NCBI RefSeq assembly: GCF_000716675.1
Contig: NZ_JNXT01000026.1
Location: forward strand, 1-64,000
Origin: Streptomyces alboflavus
GTDB lineage: Bacteria; Actinomycetota; Actinomycetes; Streptomycetales; Streptomycetaceae
Direction of reading: 5' to 3'
DNA length: 64,000 nucleotides
The notes beneath the pieces were generated by a model that was not told where the DNA came from, ran no database searches, and saw nothing but the letters and a program-made list of their open reading frames with translations. The translations under genes and the position numbers were made by a program. Shown here one piece after another: positions 46,225-55,163 of this stretch; the stretch's first letter is position 1, and the number at the start of each line of letters is the position of its first letter.

Positions 46225-47409
46225 GTGGAACGCCGCACCATCACCCCCCGCCCCGGCTGGCAGCAGACCGTCGAGGAGCAGGGCCTCATCTACCCGCTGA
46301 CCCGCCACCCCGACGGCGAACTGCGCCCGTACTGGGACGAGTCCGCGTACTACGTCTTCAGCCTGCCCGAGGTCGAGGCCCTGGAGGACGTCGTCGAGGA
46401 GCTGCACACCATGTGCCTCGCGGCGGCCGACCACCTGGTCCGGGAGGACCGCCTCGCCGACCTCGGCATCACCGACCCGCGCCTCGCCGCCCTCGTCGCC
46501 GAGGCCTGGCGCCGACGCGCCGAACTCCCCTCCCTGTACGGCAGGTTCGACCTCCGCTACGACGGCACGGGCGCCGCGAAGCTCCTGGAGTACAACGCGG
46601 ACACCCCGACCTCCCTCGTGGAGGCGGCGAGCCCGCAGTGGTTCTGGATGGAGGAGCGCTTCCCGGGCGCCGACCAGTGGAACTCCCTGCACGAGCGTCT
46701 CGTGGACGCCTGGAGGGAGCAGGCGCGCCTTCTCCCGCCCGGCAGCCCCCTGTACTTCGCGCACTCGGCGGGCGACGAGCTGGGCGAGGACCTGATGACG
46801 GTCGCGTACCTGCGTGAGACCGCCGAGCAGGCGGGCCTCGCCACGGACGCCATCGCCGTCGAGGACATCGGCTGGGACCGGCTCTCGCGCCGCTTCGTCG
46901 ACAAGCGCCTCCGCTTCATCCGCTCCTGCTTCAAGCTGTACCCCTGGGAGTGGCTGACGACGGACCGCTTCGCGCCGTACGTCCTGGAGACCCTCGACAA
47001 CGGCGGCGGTACGGGTACGACGCTGTGGATCGAGCCCGCCTGGAAGATGCTCCTGTCCAACAAGGCGCTGCTCGCGGTCCTCTGGGAGCTGTATCCCGGA
47101 CACCCGAACCTGCTGCCCGCCTACTTGGACGGGCCGCGCGAACTCGCCACGACGACGGGGTACGTGACGAAGCCGCTGCTCGGCCGGGAGGGTGCGGGCG
47201 TGACCGTGCACGAGGTGGGTGCCCCGCTGTCGGTACCCCAAGAGCCTTGCTGCTACCAGGAGTTGGCGCCGCTGCCCGACTTCGACGGCAACCGTGTGGT
47301 GCTCGGGGCGTGGGTCGTCGGGGACGAGGCGGCGGGGCTCGGGATACGGGAATCGGCGGGGCTTGTCACGGACGAGTACGCCCGGTTCCTGCCGCACGTG
47401 ATCCTCTGA
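46225..47409 (+). CDS. Glutathionylspermidine-synthase-like ATP-grasp enzyme
   Basis: The 394-residue product starts at GTG 46225 after GGCGAGGGCG. It corresponds to the synthetase (pre-ATP-grasp plus ATP-grasp) half of GspSA, as in the YgiC/YjfC group: YPLTRHPDGELRPYWDESAYY, YGRFDLRYDG, KLLEYNADTPTSLVEA, then EPAWKMLLSNKALLAVLW, TTGYVTKPLLGREGAGVTV and VVLGAWVVGDEAAGLG. No amidase domain is present. Since Streptomyces lack glutathione, the amine-carboxylate ligation substrate must differ. It is coupled to the lipoprotein gene at 45867. Confidence 0.9.
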   Translation: MERRTITPRPGWQQTVEEQGLIYPLTRHPDGELRPYWDESAYYVFSLPEVEALEDVVEELHTMCLAAADHLVREDRLADLGITDPRLAALVAEAWRRRAELPSLYGRFDLRYDGTGAAKLLEYNADTPTSLVEAASPQWFWMEERFPGADQWNSLHERLVDAWREQARLLPPGSPLYFAHSAGDELGEDLMTVAYLRETAEQAGLATDAIAVEDIGWDRLSRRFVDKRLRFIRSCFKLYPWEWLTTDRFAPYVLETLDNGGGTGTTLWIEPAWKMLLSNKALLAVLWELYPGHPNLLPAYLDGPRELATTTGYVTKPLLGREGAGVTVHEVGAPLSVPQEPCCYQELAPLPDFDGNRVVLGAWVVGDEAAGLGIRESAGLVTDEYARFLPHVIL

Positions 47410-47452
47410 GGCGCGGCGAGGGACGGGTCCGCGCTACCCGAAGCCTCCCCCG

Positions 47453-47854
47453 CTACCCGAAGGCCTCCCCCTGCCTCGCGTCGAACCGACTCCGGGCCGT
47501 CTCGATCTCCGCCATGTACCGATGGGTCCAGTCGCACATGCCGTCGATGGTGCGGAGCAGCGCCACACCCGCGTCGGTGAGCCGGTACTCGACGCGCGGC
47601 GGCACGGTCGGGTGGACGGTGCGGTGGACGACGCCGTCGCGTTCGAGGCCGCGCAGGGTCTGGGTGAGCATCTTGTGGCTGACGCCGTCGAGGGCGGAGC
47701 GCAGTTCGGTGAAGCGCAGGGTGCGCTCGCCGAGGGAGCTGACGATCAGGATGGCCCACTTGTTGGCGAGGCCGATGAAGACCTCGCGGGCCAGGGCGTC
47801 GGTGCGCGCCACCTCCGCCGCGTCGGCGCCGCCCTCGATCTGCCGGGTGCTCAC
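47453..47854 (-). CDS. HxlR-family transcriptional regulator
   Basis: The 133-residue product is placed at GTG 47854, behind GGAGGAG; the longer frame to 47956 has no site. The winged HTH shows FIGLANKWAILIVSSLGE, LRFTELRSALDGVSHKMLTQ, LRGLERDGVVHRTVHPTVPP and RVEYRLTDAG, the HxlR signature. HxlR proteins respond to aldehyde or other redox/electrophile stress. No Cys is visible near the HTH start, so the usual redox switch is absent. The target is unknown; the divergent neighbour at 48025 is a lipoprotein gene. Confidence 0.92.
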   Translation of the reverse strand: MSTRQIEGGADAAEVARTDALAREVFIGLANKWAILIVSSLGERTLRFTELRSALDGVSHKMLTQTLRGLERDGVVHRTVHPTVPPRVEYRLTDAGVALLRTIDGMCDWTHRYMAEIETARSRFDARQGEAFG

Positions 47855-48024
47855 GGGGTTCTCCTCCCACCGGCCACCGGAACGTGCCGGAACGTGCCTG
47901 CCTGTCACCACCGAGCGTACGTCGAGGGGGGCCGGGGCCGACGGGTTCGGGCGCACAGGGCACCATGGGCGGTCGCAATGATCAGAGCGCCGTGGCGGAC
48001 ACGGCGTGGGACCACGGGGAACAC

Positions 48025-48651
48025 ATGAGCACTCTGCGCGGTAGGCGGAACTACCGGTCTCTCGGTCTGACGGCGGTGGGTGTGATCACCGCCCTCGCGG
48101 TGACCGCGTGCGGCTCGTCCGACGGCGACTCGGACAAGGGCGGCAAGCCCGGCGCGTCGAAGGCCGCCGACGAGGCGCCGAAGAACCTCAAGCTGGGCCG
48201 GCCGGGCCCGGTCCAGGAGATCACCAGCTACAAGAAGACCGGCAAGTTCTCGATCACGCCGACGAAGGTGTCCCTCGGCGAGCCCGAGGACCTCAAGGAG
48301 CTGGACGACCCGAAGAAGTACAAGGACAAGAAGATCGCCTGGATCTACGTGAAGGCCAAGCACGTCGGCGGCCCCGCCATCAAGGAGGCCAGGCCGATGG
48401 GCGACATCGGCGCCGAGACCGACGCGGGCGCGCCCGCGACCCGCTTCATCCTCATCGGCACGCTCGCCAGCACACCCAAGGACTGCAACCTCCTCAACGG
48501 CGCCAAGGAACTGGGCAGCGAGGACATCTGGAAGCAGAACGAGGAGCGCACGGTGTGCGAGCCGTACCTGATTCCGGCGACGTCGAAGGTCAAGAACGTG
48601 ACGTACTCCCAGGGCTTCTACAAGGAGCCCATCAAGTGGGCGGTGAAGTAG
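48025..48651 (+). CDS. Lipoprotein of unknown function
   Basis: The 208-residue product starts at ATG 48025 after GGGGA. The signal ends in lipobox VTACGSS. A Lys/Gly/Asp-rich spacer leads to a soluble domain with two Cys (KDCNLLNG, RTVCEPYL) likely to be disulfide-bonded, and strand-like segments (KIAWIYVKAKHVGG, TRFILIGTLA). No family was recognised. It is likely an outer-leaflet protein. The divergent HxlR gene may regulate it. Confidence 0.78.
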   Translation: MSTLRGRRNYRSLGLTAVGVITALAVTACGSSDGDSDKGGKPGASKAADEAPKNLKLGRPGPVQEITSYKKTGKFSITPTKVSLGEPEDLKELDDPKKYKDKKIAWIYVKAKHVGGPAIKEARPMGDIGAETDAGAPATRFILIGTLASTPKDCNLLNGAKELGSEDIWKQNEERTVCEPYLIPATSKVKNVTYSQGFYKEPIKWAVK

Positions 48652-48814
48652 CCCGCGTCAGACACCTTTGGATGACGTGTCGGCTGGGTGTGGTCTTGAT
48701 CACGGCGAGTTACTTGGGTGAGCGTTTAGATGATCTTCACCAAGCAGGCACGCCATGCTCACAAGGCGGGGATTTCGACTGTGCCCGAACAGTATGTTCT
48801 GGAGGGGGACTCCT

Positions 48815-49405
48815 GTGACCATCACCACTGTTGCGACCGGTCGTCGCATTCTCACTCGCACGTCAGCCGTACTCGTAGGCGCTCTTGCGGCGAGCACGCT
48901 GTTCGCCACCGCTGCCACTGCGGACGACACCGTCCCGGTCGGCGACAGCGCCGAGGTCAGCGACGACGCGTCGACTGTCAGCCCGGATGAGGACGGGCTG
49001 TTCGAACTGCAGGCGCCGGATGCTGAGCAGGGCGGGATCCAGGCCAGGAACTTCACCAGCTCGGTCGGTGGCTGGGGGCCCGGCAACAAGGAGTCCCGTC
49101 ACTGGGCGGACAACGACTACACGGAGATCAAGTTCACTGGCTGCACGATGGACGGTGCCACCGGGCGTTCCCTCGACGTGCAGTTGCACCAGGCCATCCC
49201 GTTCGCCCTCGACAAGAGCCTCGGTTCGAAGCGGTTCACGAACTGCTTCAAGGGTTCGGGCCACACGTCCCGGGGCGAGTGGGACGTGCACTCTTCCAAC
49301 GGTGACAATCGGTACTTCACGATCCCCAAGCTCAACGGATCCGAGTACACCCACGCCCGGGTGTCGGTGAAGAAGGTGTACGTCGACGTCTCGAAGGCCG
49401 ACTAG
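48815..49405 (+). CDS. Secreted protein upstream of an ABC cassette
   Basis: The 196-residue product is placed at GTG 48815, five bases after GGAGGGGGA. A signal peptide (RTSAVLVGALAASTLFATAA, cleavage near TAD) precedes an acidic stretch. The mature C-terminal half has two Cys (TGCTMDG, FTNCFKG) and segments such as SSVGGWGPGNKESRHWADND and THARVSVKKVYVDV. The family is not recognised. The codon bias is visibly looser than in the flanking core genes. A hairpin separates it from the membrane proteins that follow, but they may share a transcript. In 48652-48814 I see no gene. Confidence 0.7.
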   Translation: MTITTVATGRRILTRTSAVLVGALAASTLFATAATADDTVPVGDSAEVSDDASTVSPDEDGLFELQAPDAEQGGIQARNFTSSVGGWGPGNKESRHWADNDYTEIKFTGCTMDGATGRSLDVQLHQAIPFALDKSLGSKRFTNCFKGSGHTSRGEWDVHSSNGDNRYFTIPKLNGSEYTHARVSVKKVYVDVSKAD

Positions 49406-49430
49406 TCACGGCTGACTCGACGTGACGCAG

Positions 49431-49460
49431 AGCCGGGAAGCGCTGTTTGGCTTCCCGGCT
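49431..49460 (+). terminator. Terminator or attenuator before the ABC cassette
   Basis: AGCCGGGAAGC (49431-49441) pairs with GCTTCCCGGCT (49450-49460) around an 8-nt loop, followed by a pyrimidine-rich run. It lies between the secreted-protein stop and the next gene. Confidence 0.7.
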
Positions 49461-49493
49461 TTCCCCCATTTCTTCACAGAGCGGTCTCCTTCC

Positions 49494-50888
49494 TTGAACC
49501 TTCGCACCCGACTGCGCACCTCCCCCGCGGTGTGGACCGCGCCCGTGTGGCTCGGCATCATCGGTTTCTACTACTTCTACGCCCTGCACTTCGAGGACTC
49601 GTACGAGGAAGTCATCTCGGGGCCGCTCTGGGCGCCCGCGGAGGTCGAAGCGGCGCTGTCCTACTTCTACTCCTTCGCGTACGCCATCACGGTCGGCCTT
49701 GCCGTGTGGGAGGGCGGGCGGTTGAAGCGGGACGGGGTGTGGCAGCTCGCACCCGGGCGGTCCCGGTACCGGGTGGCAGCACACACGTTGCTGCCGGTCG
49801 TCACCGCGGGGTGGCTGGTGTTTGTGCTGCCCGTGGTGATGCGGCTGATTGAGACCCGTTTGCTGCCGACGCCGGCCGCGCTGGCGCCGCTGTTCATGGC
49901 CATGGGCATCGTGTGTGCGTACGCGGTGATCGGGTGTGCCCTTGGGCATGTCGCTCCTCGGCTGATCGCCGCCCCGTTGGCGGCCGTCGGCGTGTTCTAC
50001 GTGATCGTCGAAACGGTGAAGTACGACGACCCGGTGTGGCCCCGGCACGTTTCGGGTCAGCCGGATACGTCGCTCGCTTTCGGTGAGCAGTACGGCGCGG
50101 CCACCATGGTCGTTCCGTTCCTGTTCGTTGCGGCGTTGGCAGCTGCGGTGGCAGCGTTCTGGATCCGGGTGGAGCGCGGACGGCAGTGGGCGACGCGTGG
50201 TGCAGCCGGTGTGGTTGCTGCGGCGGTCATGGCGTCGTGCGCCAACGTCGCGTCGGGGTGGGCCATCGCGGATGGCCCTGTGACCGCCGGGCATGCCGCC
50301 GCTCGCTGCACCGGCAGTGCCCCGCGCGTGTGCATGGCAGAGACCGGTGGCGCGGTCGACCGACTCGACGCCGTGCGCCGGGAGATCGTGAAGTCCGTGA
50401 CCGGGCTCCGCGCCGCGGGGGCGAAGGTGCGTATGCCCGACACTGTGTCCGACAGCCTCCTCAACGGCCGGGACCGCGAGCGTTCGTCGGACACGATGTG
50501 GTGGCTCCCGCTGTCCCGGCAAGCCGGGCAGTCGGGCGGAGGTATGACCTCCATCCGCTACGCAGTCCTGCGCGCGAGCATCACTTTCCCCTGTGCTTTC
50601 CCGGTTTCGTTCGAGTCCGCTCCCTCCGCCGACTACGTCGTCAACCACGACGCCGCGATGCTGTGGGCGGCCACGGTCATCGACGCCGACAAGCCGTATC
50701 TGGCCTGGCGCAAGGGGGAGTATGGCGGTGTCTTCGAGAACCCCGGCCAGGTCCTGGCGAAGGTACGGGAGCGCGCGGGTGACGCATCGAAGCTTTCCGC
50801 CAGCCGTCAGGCGGCGTGGTTCCACGAGGAACAGGCGAAGGCCTGCCGCCTCGGCGGCATCGGCAAGGGGCAGGAGGCGCAGTCGTGA
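49494..50888 (+). CDS. Multi-pass membrane protein of the ABC cassette
   Basis: The 464-residue product is placed at TTG 49494, beyond the hairpin; GTG 49422 would translate through it. Start is uncertain. Helices include VWLGIIGFYYFYALHF, YFYSFAYAITVGLAVW, AHTLLPVVTAGWLVFVLPVV, FMAMGIVCAYAVIGCAL and others to about residue 265. A C-terminal soluble domain of ~190 residues follows, with Cys in AARCTG, RVCMAET and ITFPCAF. It is coupled by GTGA overlap to the second membrane gene and likely forms the transmembrane part of the exporter with the ATPase at 51485. Confidence 0.75.
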   Translation: MNLRTRLRTSPAVWTAPVWLGIIGFYYFYALHFEDSYEEVISGPLWAPAEVEAALSYFYSFAYAITVGLAVWEGGRLKRDGVWQLAPGRSRYRVAAHTLLPVVTAGWLVFVLPVVMRLIETRLLPTPAALAPLFMAMGIVCAYAVIGCALGHVAPRLIAAPLAAVGVFYVIVETVKYDDPVWPRHVSGQPDTSLAFGEQYGAATMVVPFLFVAALAAAVAAFWIRVERGRQWATRGAAGVVAAAVMASCANVASGWAIADGPVTAGHAAARCTGSAPRVCMAETGGAVDRLDAVRREIVKSVTGLRAAGAKVRMPDTVSDSLLNGRDRERSSDTMWWLPLSRQAGQSGGGMTSIRYAVLRASITFPCAFPVSFESAPSADYVVNHDAAMLWAATVIDADKPYLAWRKGEYGGVFENPGQVLAKVRERAGDASKLSASRQAAWFHEEQAKACRLGGIGKGQEAQS

Positions 50889-51469
50889 TCTGGTGGGTCA
50901 AGGCCCGGCGCCTGGGGACCGTGCTGCTGCCCGGCACGGTCGTCTTCGCGCTGATCCTTTCCGTCGCGCACGACCGAGCCATCGAACTCCCCGGCATGCT
51001 CAGCGGGGGCGGCAACCGCGTGTTCCTGCTCCAGCTCGTTCCGCTGGTGATCACGTCGACGCTCGCCCACAGCCTGGCCCAACGCCTTGTCGAGGCCGAG
51101 GAAGTGGCTATGCGGAACGTGCGCCGCCTCGACACACTCCTGGTCGCGGCGTGCGTCTTGGCCGCAGTCTTGGCAAGCCTCGTCGTCGGTGGCCTCTCCG
51201 GCTCGGACGAGGCGACCGTGGCAGGCCGCAACACTGCCTTCCTCACCGGCGTCATGCTGCTCGCCGGAGCCGCGCACCCCCAGGCCGCCACGGTGGCCCC
51301 GGTGGGCTGGGTGTTCGCCATCGTCTTCCTCGGCTACGCGGACTTCGATCGCCCCTGGCCCTGGGCCGTCACTCTGCACACTCCCGCCAGCATCCCCTCC
51401 CTCGCCATCTGCTCGACCGTCTTCGTCGGCGGCCTGGTCGCTCAAGCCCGGGCCCGCCGTGCCCCGTGA
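50885..51469 (+). CDS. Second membrane protein of the ABC cassette
   Basis: The 194-residue product starts at GTG 50885, inside the stop of the gene before it. About six helices: GTVLLPGTVVFALILSVAH, FLLQLVPLVITSTLAHSL, LLVAACVLAAVLASLVVGG, TAFLTGVMLLAGAAH, PVGWVFAIVFLGYADF and SLAICSTVFVGGLVAQA. No soluble domain is present. With its partner it probably forms the permease served by the ATPase 16 bases downstream. No known permease family signature was recognised. Confidence 0.78.
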   Translation: MIWWVKARRLGTVLLPGTVVFALILSVAHDRAIELPGMLSGGGNRVFLLQLVPLVITSTLAHSLAQRLVEAEEVAMRNVRRLDTLLVAACVLAAVLASLVVGGLSGSDEATVAGRNTAFLTGVMLLAGAAHPQAATVAPVGWVFAIVFLGYADFDRPWPWAVTLHTPASIPSLAICSTVFVGGLVAQARARRAP

Positions 51470-51484
51470 AAGGCCTGCCCTCAC

Positions 51485-52231
51485 ATGCCAGTTGAACTCG
51501 ACAACGTGTCCTACGCCTACGGGCGCAACAAGCCGCGCATCATCGACCGGCTCTCCTACACCGCACCCCACGGCTTCACGGTTCTGCTCGGCCCCAACGG
51601 CGCTGGAAAGTCGACCCTGTTGAAGCTGGCCGCAGGCGTGCACCAGCCTGCCGCGGGTGCCGTACGCCTGGGGCGCCTGGCGTCCACGTCCCGCGAGTAC
51701 CGCAACAGAGTCGCCTGGATGCCTCAGTCGATCACCGCCATGACAGGCCTCACCGCTCGCGAGCAGGTCGCTTACACCGGCTGGCTCAAAGGCATGAATC
51801 GCGCGGATGCCTGGACCGCTGCTGCCGCCGCCCTCGAGCGGGTCGAGATGAAGGACCGGGCAGAGGTGAAGACCAAGCAGCTCTCCGGTGGTCAGCTCAG
51901 GCGGGTCGGTGTCGCATCAGCCCTCGTCCACGACGCCCGCGTGCTGCTCCTCGATGAACCCACCGCCGGAATGGACCCCACCCAGCGCCGTGTGTTTCGT
52001 GACCTGGTCCTCAACCTCGCCACCGACGAGGTCCAGGTTCTGATGTCGACCCACGACGTCGCCGACCTCGCCGAGGAAGCCGACCACGTCACTGTTCTCA
52101 CTGAGGGGGCGATCAACTTCACCGGCGCCACTCGCGACTTCCTTGCCCACGCCCCCGCCGACACTCCCGAAGGCCGGCGAGCCGAAGCCGCGTACACCAT
52201 CGTGTCCGCTCACTCGGCACTCTCCGGCTGA
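51485..52231 (+). CDS. ABC transporter ATPase
   Basis: The 248-residue protein starts at ATG 51485. Walker A is GPNGAGKST, the Q-loop is MPQSITAMTG, the signature is LSGGQLRRV, Walker B is VLLLDEPTAGMD and the switch His is in STHD. It resembles export-type ATPases (NatA/CcmA group) serving two small membrane proteins. Together with the genes at 49494 and 50885 it forms a complete exporter, possibly for a peptide or for the secreted product at 48815. Its 3' end overlaps the convergent MFS gene by 22 bases. Confidence 0.93.
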   Translation: MPVELDNVSYAYGRNKPRIIDRLSYTAPHGFTVLLGPNGAGKSTLLKLAAGVHQPAAGAVRLGRLASTSREYRNRVAWMPQSITAMTGLTAREQVAYTGWLKGMNRADAWTAAAAALERVEMKDRAEVKTKQLSGGQLRRVGVASALVHDARVLLLDEPTAGMDPTQRRVFRDLVLNLATDEVQVLMSTHDVADLAEEADHVTVLTEGAINFTGATRDFLAHAPADTPEGRRAEAAYTIVSAHSALSG

Positions 52232-53556
52232 CGGCCTCGCACCAGCTCGCGGTCCCTTCTGCTGCTGCGACGCGGCAGCAGGAACGGCGTCGCCAGGCTG
52301 AGGAGTCCTGCCGTGGTGATCGCCGTGCGGGGGGTCGTGAGGGTGGCCAGGAGGCCGCCGAGGGCGGTCAGGGTCGCGACCGTCGCCTTGCTCGTGATGG
52401 ACCACGCCGAGAGGGTGCGGGTGATGCGGTCGGGTGGGGTTCGGGTCAGGCGGTACGTGGCGTAGACCGGGTTGAAGACGCCCATGCAGGTGATCAGGCC
52501 GAACTCGACGGTCATGACGAGGGCGAGGCCGGTCGGGCCCGGGTGGACGAACGCCAGGCCGAGGGGCCAGCAGGCGCGGAGCGTTCCGGCGGTGCGCAGG
52601 ACGGCTCGTTCGCCGTGGCGCCGGACGAGGGCGGGGGAGAGGCGGGCGCCGACCAGGCCGCCGAGGCACGGCAGCGCGAACGCCAGGCCGTACTGCCAGG
52701 GGGCGAAGCCGAGCGGGCCGAGCATGAGGACGGCGAGGGGCGGGGCCGTCGCCATGATCAGGCCGCTGACCAGGACGGTGTTGAGGAACAGGGGGCGCAG
52801 GGCCGGGTCGGCGAGGATGAAGCGCCAGCCGTCGGCGAGGTCGCGGGCGCGGACGCGGGGCGGTCCGCTCGTCGTGGCGGAGGGCCCTTTCCCGGCTGCG
52901 GGCGCTTTCTCGGCCGCGGGCGCTTTCCCGGCCGCAGGCTTCGCCATCGCCGCAGCGCGGCCTTCGCCTCCGCCGATCGCCCGGATCCCCACCGCCGACA
53001 GCAGATAGCTCACCGCGTCCGCCGCCACCGTCACCACCGGCCCGAACATCCCCACCGCCGCCCCGCCGAGCGGCGGCCCGAGTGCGGTCGCCGTCCAGGA
53101 CGTCGACTCCAGGCGGCCGTTGGCGGTGAGCAGGCCCTCCGGGGGTACGAGCCCCTTCAGGCAGGCGCCGGCCGCCGCGCCGAAGGCGATGTCGGCGGCC
53201 GAGACGGTCACTGCCACCACCAGCAGGTGGGCGAAGGTGAGGTGGTCGAGGGCGTACGCGGTGGGCACGGTGAGCAGGGCCGCGCACCGGACCAGGTCCG
53301 CCGCGACCATCACCGGCCGCTTGCGTCGGTGCTCCACCCACGGCCCGAGCGGCACCGCCACCGCCGCCCCCACCGCGAGCCCGGCGGCGGAGAGCAGCGC
53401 CACCTGCCCCGTCCCGGCGTGCAGGACGAGCACCGCGATGAGCGCGAACGCGTCGAAGGCGAACCGGGTGCCGAAGGAGCTGATCGCGTACGCGGCCCAC
53501 AGCCACCGGAACCCGCGCCCCAGCGGGACCCGCTCGCGCACGTCCCCGACCGCCAT
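52210..53556 (-). CDS. MFS transporter
   Basis: The 448-residue product starts at ATG 53556, seven bases after GGAGG. About 12 helices. The loop 2-3 motif is degenerate (PLGPWVEHRRKRPVMVAADL), as in the MFS_3/enterobactin-exporter-like group. An Ala/Lys-rich repeat (APAAEKAPAAGKGP) fills the central cytoplasmic loop. Later segments include LVSGLIMATAPPLAVLML and LVGARLSPALVRRHGERAVL. It is divergent from a LysR gene around a palindrome. Its 3' end overlaps the ABC gene tail-to-tail. Confidence 0.87.
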   Translation of the reverse strand: MAVGDVRERVPLGRGFRWLWAAYAISSFGTRFAFDAFALIAVLVLHAGTGQVALLSAAGLAVGAAVAVPLGPWVEHRRKRPVMVAADLVRCAALLTVPTAYALDHLTFAHLLVVAVTVSAADIAFGAAAGACLKGLVPPEGLLTANGRLESTSWTATALGPPLGGAAVGMFGPVVTVAADAVSYLLSAVGIRAIGGGEGRAAAMAKPAAGKAPAAEKAPAAGKGPSATTSGPPRVRARDLADGWRFILADPALRPLFLNTVLVSGLIMATAPPLAVLMLGPLGFAPWQYGLAFALPCLGGLVGARLSPALVRRHGERAVLRTAGTLRACWPLGLAFVHPGPTGLALVMTVEFGLITCMGVFNPVYATYRLTRTPPDRITRTLSAWSITSKATVATLTALGGLLATLTTPRTAITTAGLLSLATPFLLPRRSSRRDRELVRGRQPESAE

Positions 53557-53683
53557 CCCGAGCCTCCTTCTCCGCCGTCCCGACGACCGCCGCACACCAC
53601 ATCCGCCGCCGCGATCCCCTCCGCCGACCGGCATCAAAACGAGGCACCCCACCCCGGGGCAAACAACCTCCCGCCCCCGCCGG

Positions 53684-53698
53684 ACAACCCCTGGTTGT
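53684..53698. promoter_or_regulatory. LysR-type operator between MFS and LysR genes
   Basis: ACAACC-CCT-GGTTGT is a perfect inverted repeat centred in the 160-bp divergent gap, 18 bases before the LysR start. It has the T-N-A-like symmetry used by LysR proteins and probably mediates autoregulation and MFS control. Confidence 0.5.
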
Positions 53699-53715
53699 GC
53701 CCCTAGTCTGTCGCC

Positions 53716-54648
53716 GTGGATCTCAACGCTGTACGCACGTTCCTCGCCGCCGCCGAGTCCGGGCAGTTCCAGGAGGCCGCCGTCGATCTCGGGGTCACGC
53801 AGCAGGCGGTGTCCAAGCGGGTGGCCGCGCTGGAGAAGGAGTTGGGGGTGCGGCTGTTCGACCGGACGCCCCAGGGCGCCCGGCTCACCATCGACGGGCA
53901 GGCGTTCCTGCCGCACGCCCGGGCGCTGGCCCTCGCGGAGGAGCGGGCGGCGGCCTCGGTGCGGCCGGGGAAGCGGGCGCTGCGGGTGGACGTGGTGGGG
54001 CGCAGGGTCGCGACGGCGGGTCTGGTGCGGGACTTCCACCGGGCGCACCCGGAGGTCGAGCTGGACATCGTGACGTTGTACGGCGTGGACGCGGCCGTGG
54101 CGGCGCTGGAGTCGGGGGAGATCGACGCGACGTTCCGGGCGGTGACCATGCCGGGGCGGCGGCTCCCGGACCACATCGAGGCCATGCCCGTACTGGACGA
54201 GCCGATGCACCTGTTCACGGGGCCCGCGCACGAGTTCGCGGCGGAGAGCGCGCTCGCGCCGGAGCGGCTCGCGGGGCAGCGGATCTGGATGCCGGGGAAC
54301 GAGGCGGGCACGGAGTGGGCGGCGTACTACGACGCGCTCGCGGCGACGTTCGGGTGCGTGATCGAGACGCTGGGACGCCCGAACTTCGGCATCGAGTACC
54401 TGCTGGACACGATCGCGGAGTCGACGACGCTCGCGACGTTCCTCAGCGAGCGGACGCCGCTGGTCTGGCCCGCCGGGCACGACCTGCGCCTGATCCCGCT
54501 GCGCGACCCGACGCCGGTCTACCCGCACTCGCTGCTCTGGTACGACACCAATCCGCACCCCGCCCTCGCGGTGCTCCGCGACCACCTCGCCGCCGCCGGG
54601 CTCGCCCACGACGGCACGGTCACATGGCGGCCGACGTGGGCGAGGTGA
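53716..54648 (+). CDS. LysR-family transcriptional regulator
   Basis: The 310-residue product starts at GTG 53716. The HTH is MDLNAVRTFLAAAESGQFQEAA-type, with DLGVTQQAVSKRVAALEKEL and LGVRLFDRTPQGARLT following. The effector domain runs from about 90 to 300 (LRVDVVGRRVATAGLV, MHLFTGPAHEF, IEYLLDTIAES). It is divergent from the MFS gene and shares the ACAACC/GGTTGT palindrome, so it is its likely regulator. Confidence 0.94.
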   Translation: MDLNAVRTFLAAAESGQFQEAAVDLGVTQQAVSKRVAALEKELGVRLFDRTPQGARLTIDGQAFLPHARALALAEERAAASVRPGKRALRVDVVGRRVATAGLVRDFHRAHPEVELDIVTLYGVDAAVAALESGEIDATFRAVTMPGRRLPDHIEAMPVLDEPMHLFTGPAHEFAAESALAPERLAGQRIWMPGNEAGTEWAAYYDALAATFGCVIETLGRPNFGIEYLLDTIAESTTLATFLSERTPLVWPAGHDLRLIPLRDPTPVYPHSLLWYDTNPHPALAVLRDHLAAAGLAHDGTVTWRPTWAR

Positions 54649-54664
54649 GGCGGGCGGCCGGGGT

Positions 54665-55027
54665 TCAGCCCAGGAAGCACGCCGAGACGTAACCGACGAC
54701 GCCGGTGCGCTTGTTCTGGACGAGCTGCCAGGCGACGGTGTGGCTGCCGTCGGGGCACTGCACGCGTGGGCCCGAGTCGGCCTGGTACCAGTACGCGCAG
54801 TCGCCCTGGTTGGCCCAGCCGACGTGGCTCCCGCCGGGCTTGTTGCGCATGTGGATGTTGGTGCCCTTGAAGTCGGTGTGGGGGCCGCCGTGTTCGCAGG
54901 CGGCGAGGGACTTGGCGGCGGCCGGGGCCCCGGTGGCCGCGACGGCGTGCCCGGTGGTGAACGGGGCCAGGAGCAGCGCGGCGCCCGCCACCGCCAGGGC
55001 GGCCGTCCTCGTGGTTCGCTTCATCAT
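54665..55027 (-). CDS. Secreted SH3-like protein
   Basis: The 120-residue product starts at one of two adjacent ATGs (55027/55024). A signal peptide (ALAVAGAALLLAPFTTGHAVA) is clear. The mature part carries an SH3-type segment: GTNIHMRNKPGGSHVGWANQ, CAYWYQADSGPRVQC and VGYVSACFLG, with four Cys for two disulfides. Small secreted SH3 proteins in Streptomyces are usually wall-associated or possible binding domains; no enzyme is attached here. Confidence 0.78.
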   Translation of the reverse strand: MMKRTTRTAALAVAGAALLLAPFTTGHAVAATGAPAAAKSLAACEHGGPHTDFKGTNIHMRNKPGGSHVGWANQGDCAYWYQADSGPRVQCPDGSHTVAWQLVQNKRTGVVGYVSACFLG

Positions 55028-55163
55028 GAACGCAACGGTCCCGAACCTGGGCGGACCCGACAAGAAGGCGCGACCCGCACCCCCTTGTCCGTGGGAGTGA
55101 TTCCCCGCCACGCGCGCCCCCTGCCCCGCCCGGACGCGCCCCCGCCCCGTCCGGACGCGCCCC

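Noticed and set aside
48730..48990. 86-codon frame starting ATG 48730
   Set aside because: It overlaps the signal-peptide gene in another frame, becomes His/Arg/Cys-rich after the overlap and lacks a ribosome-binding site.
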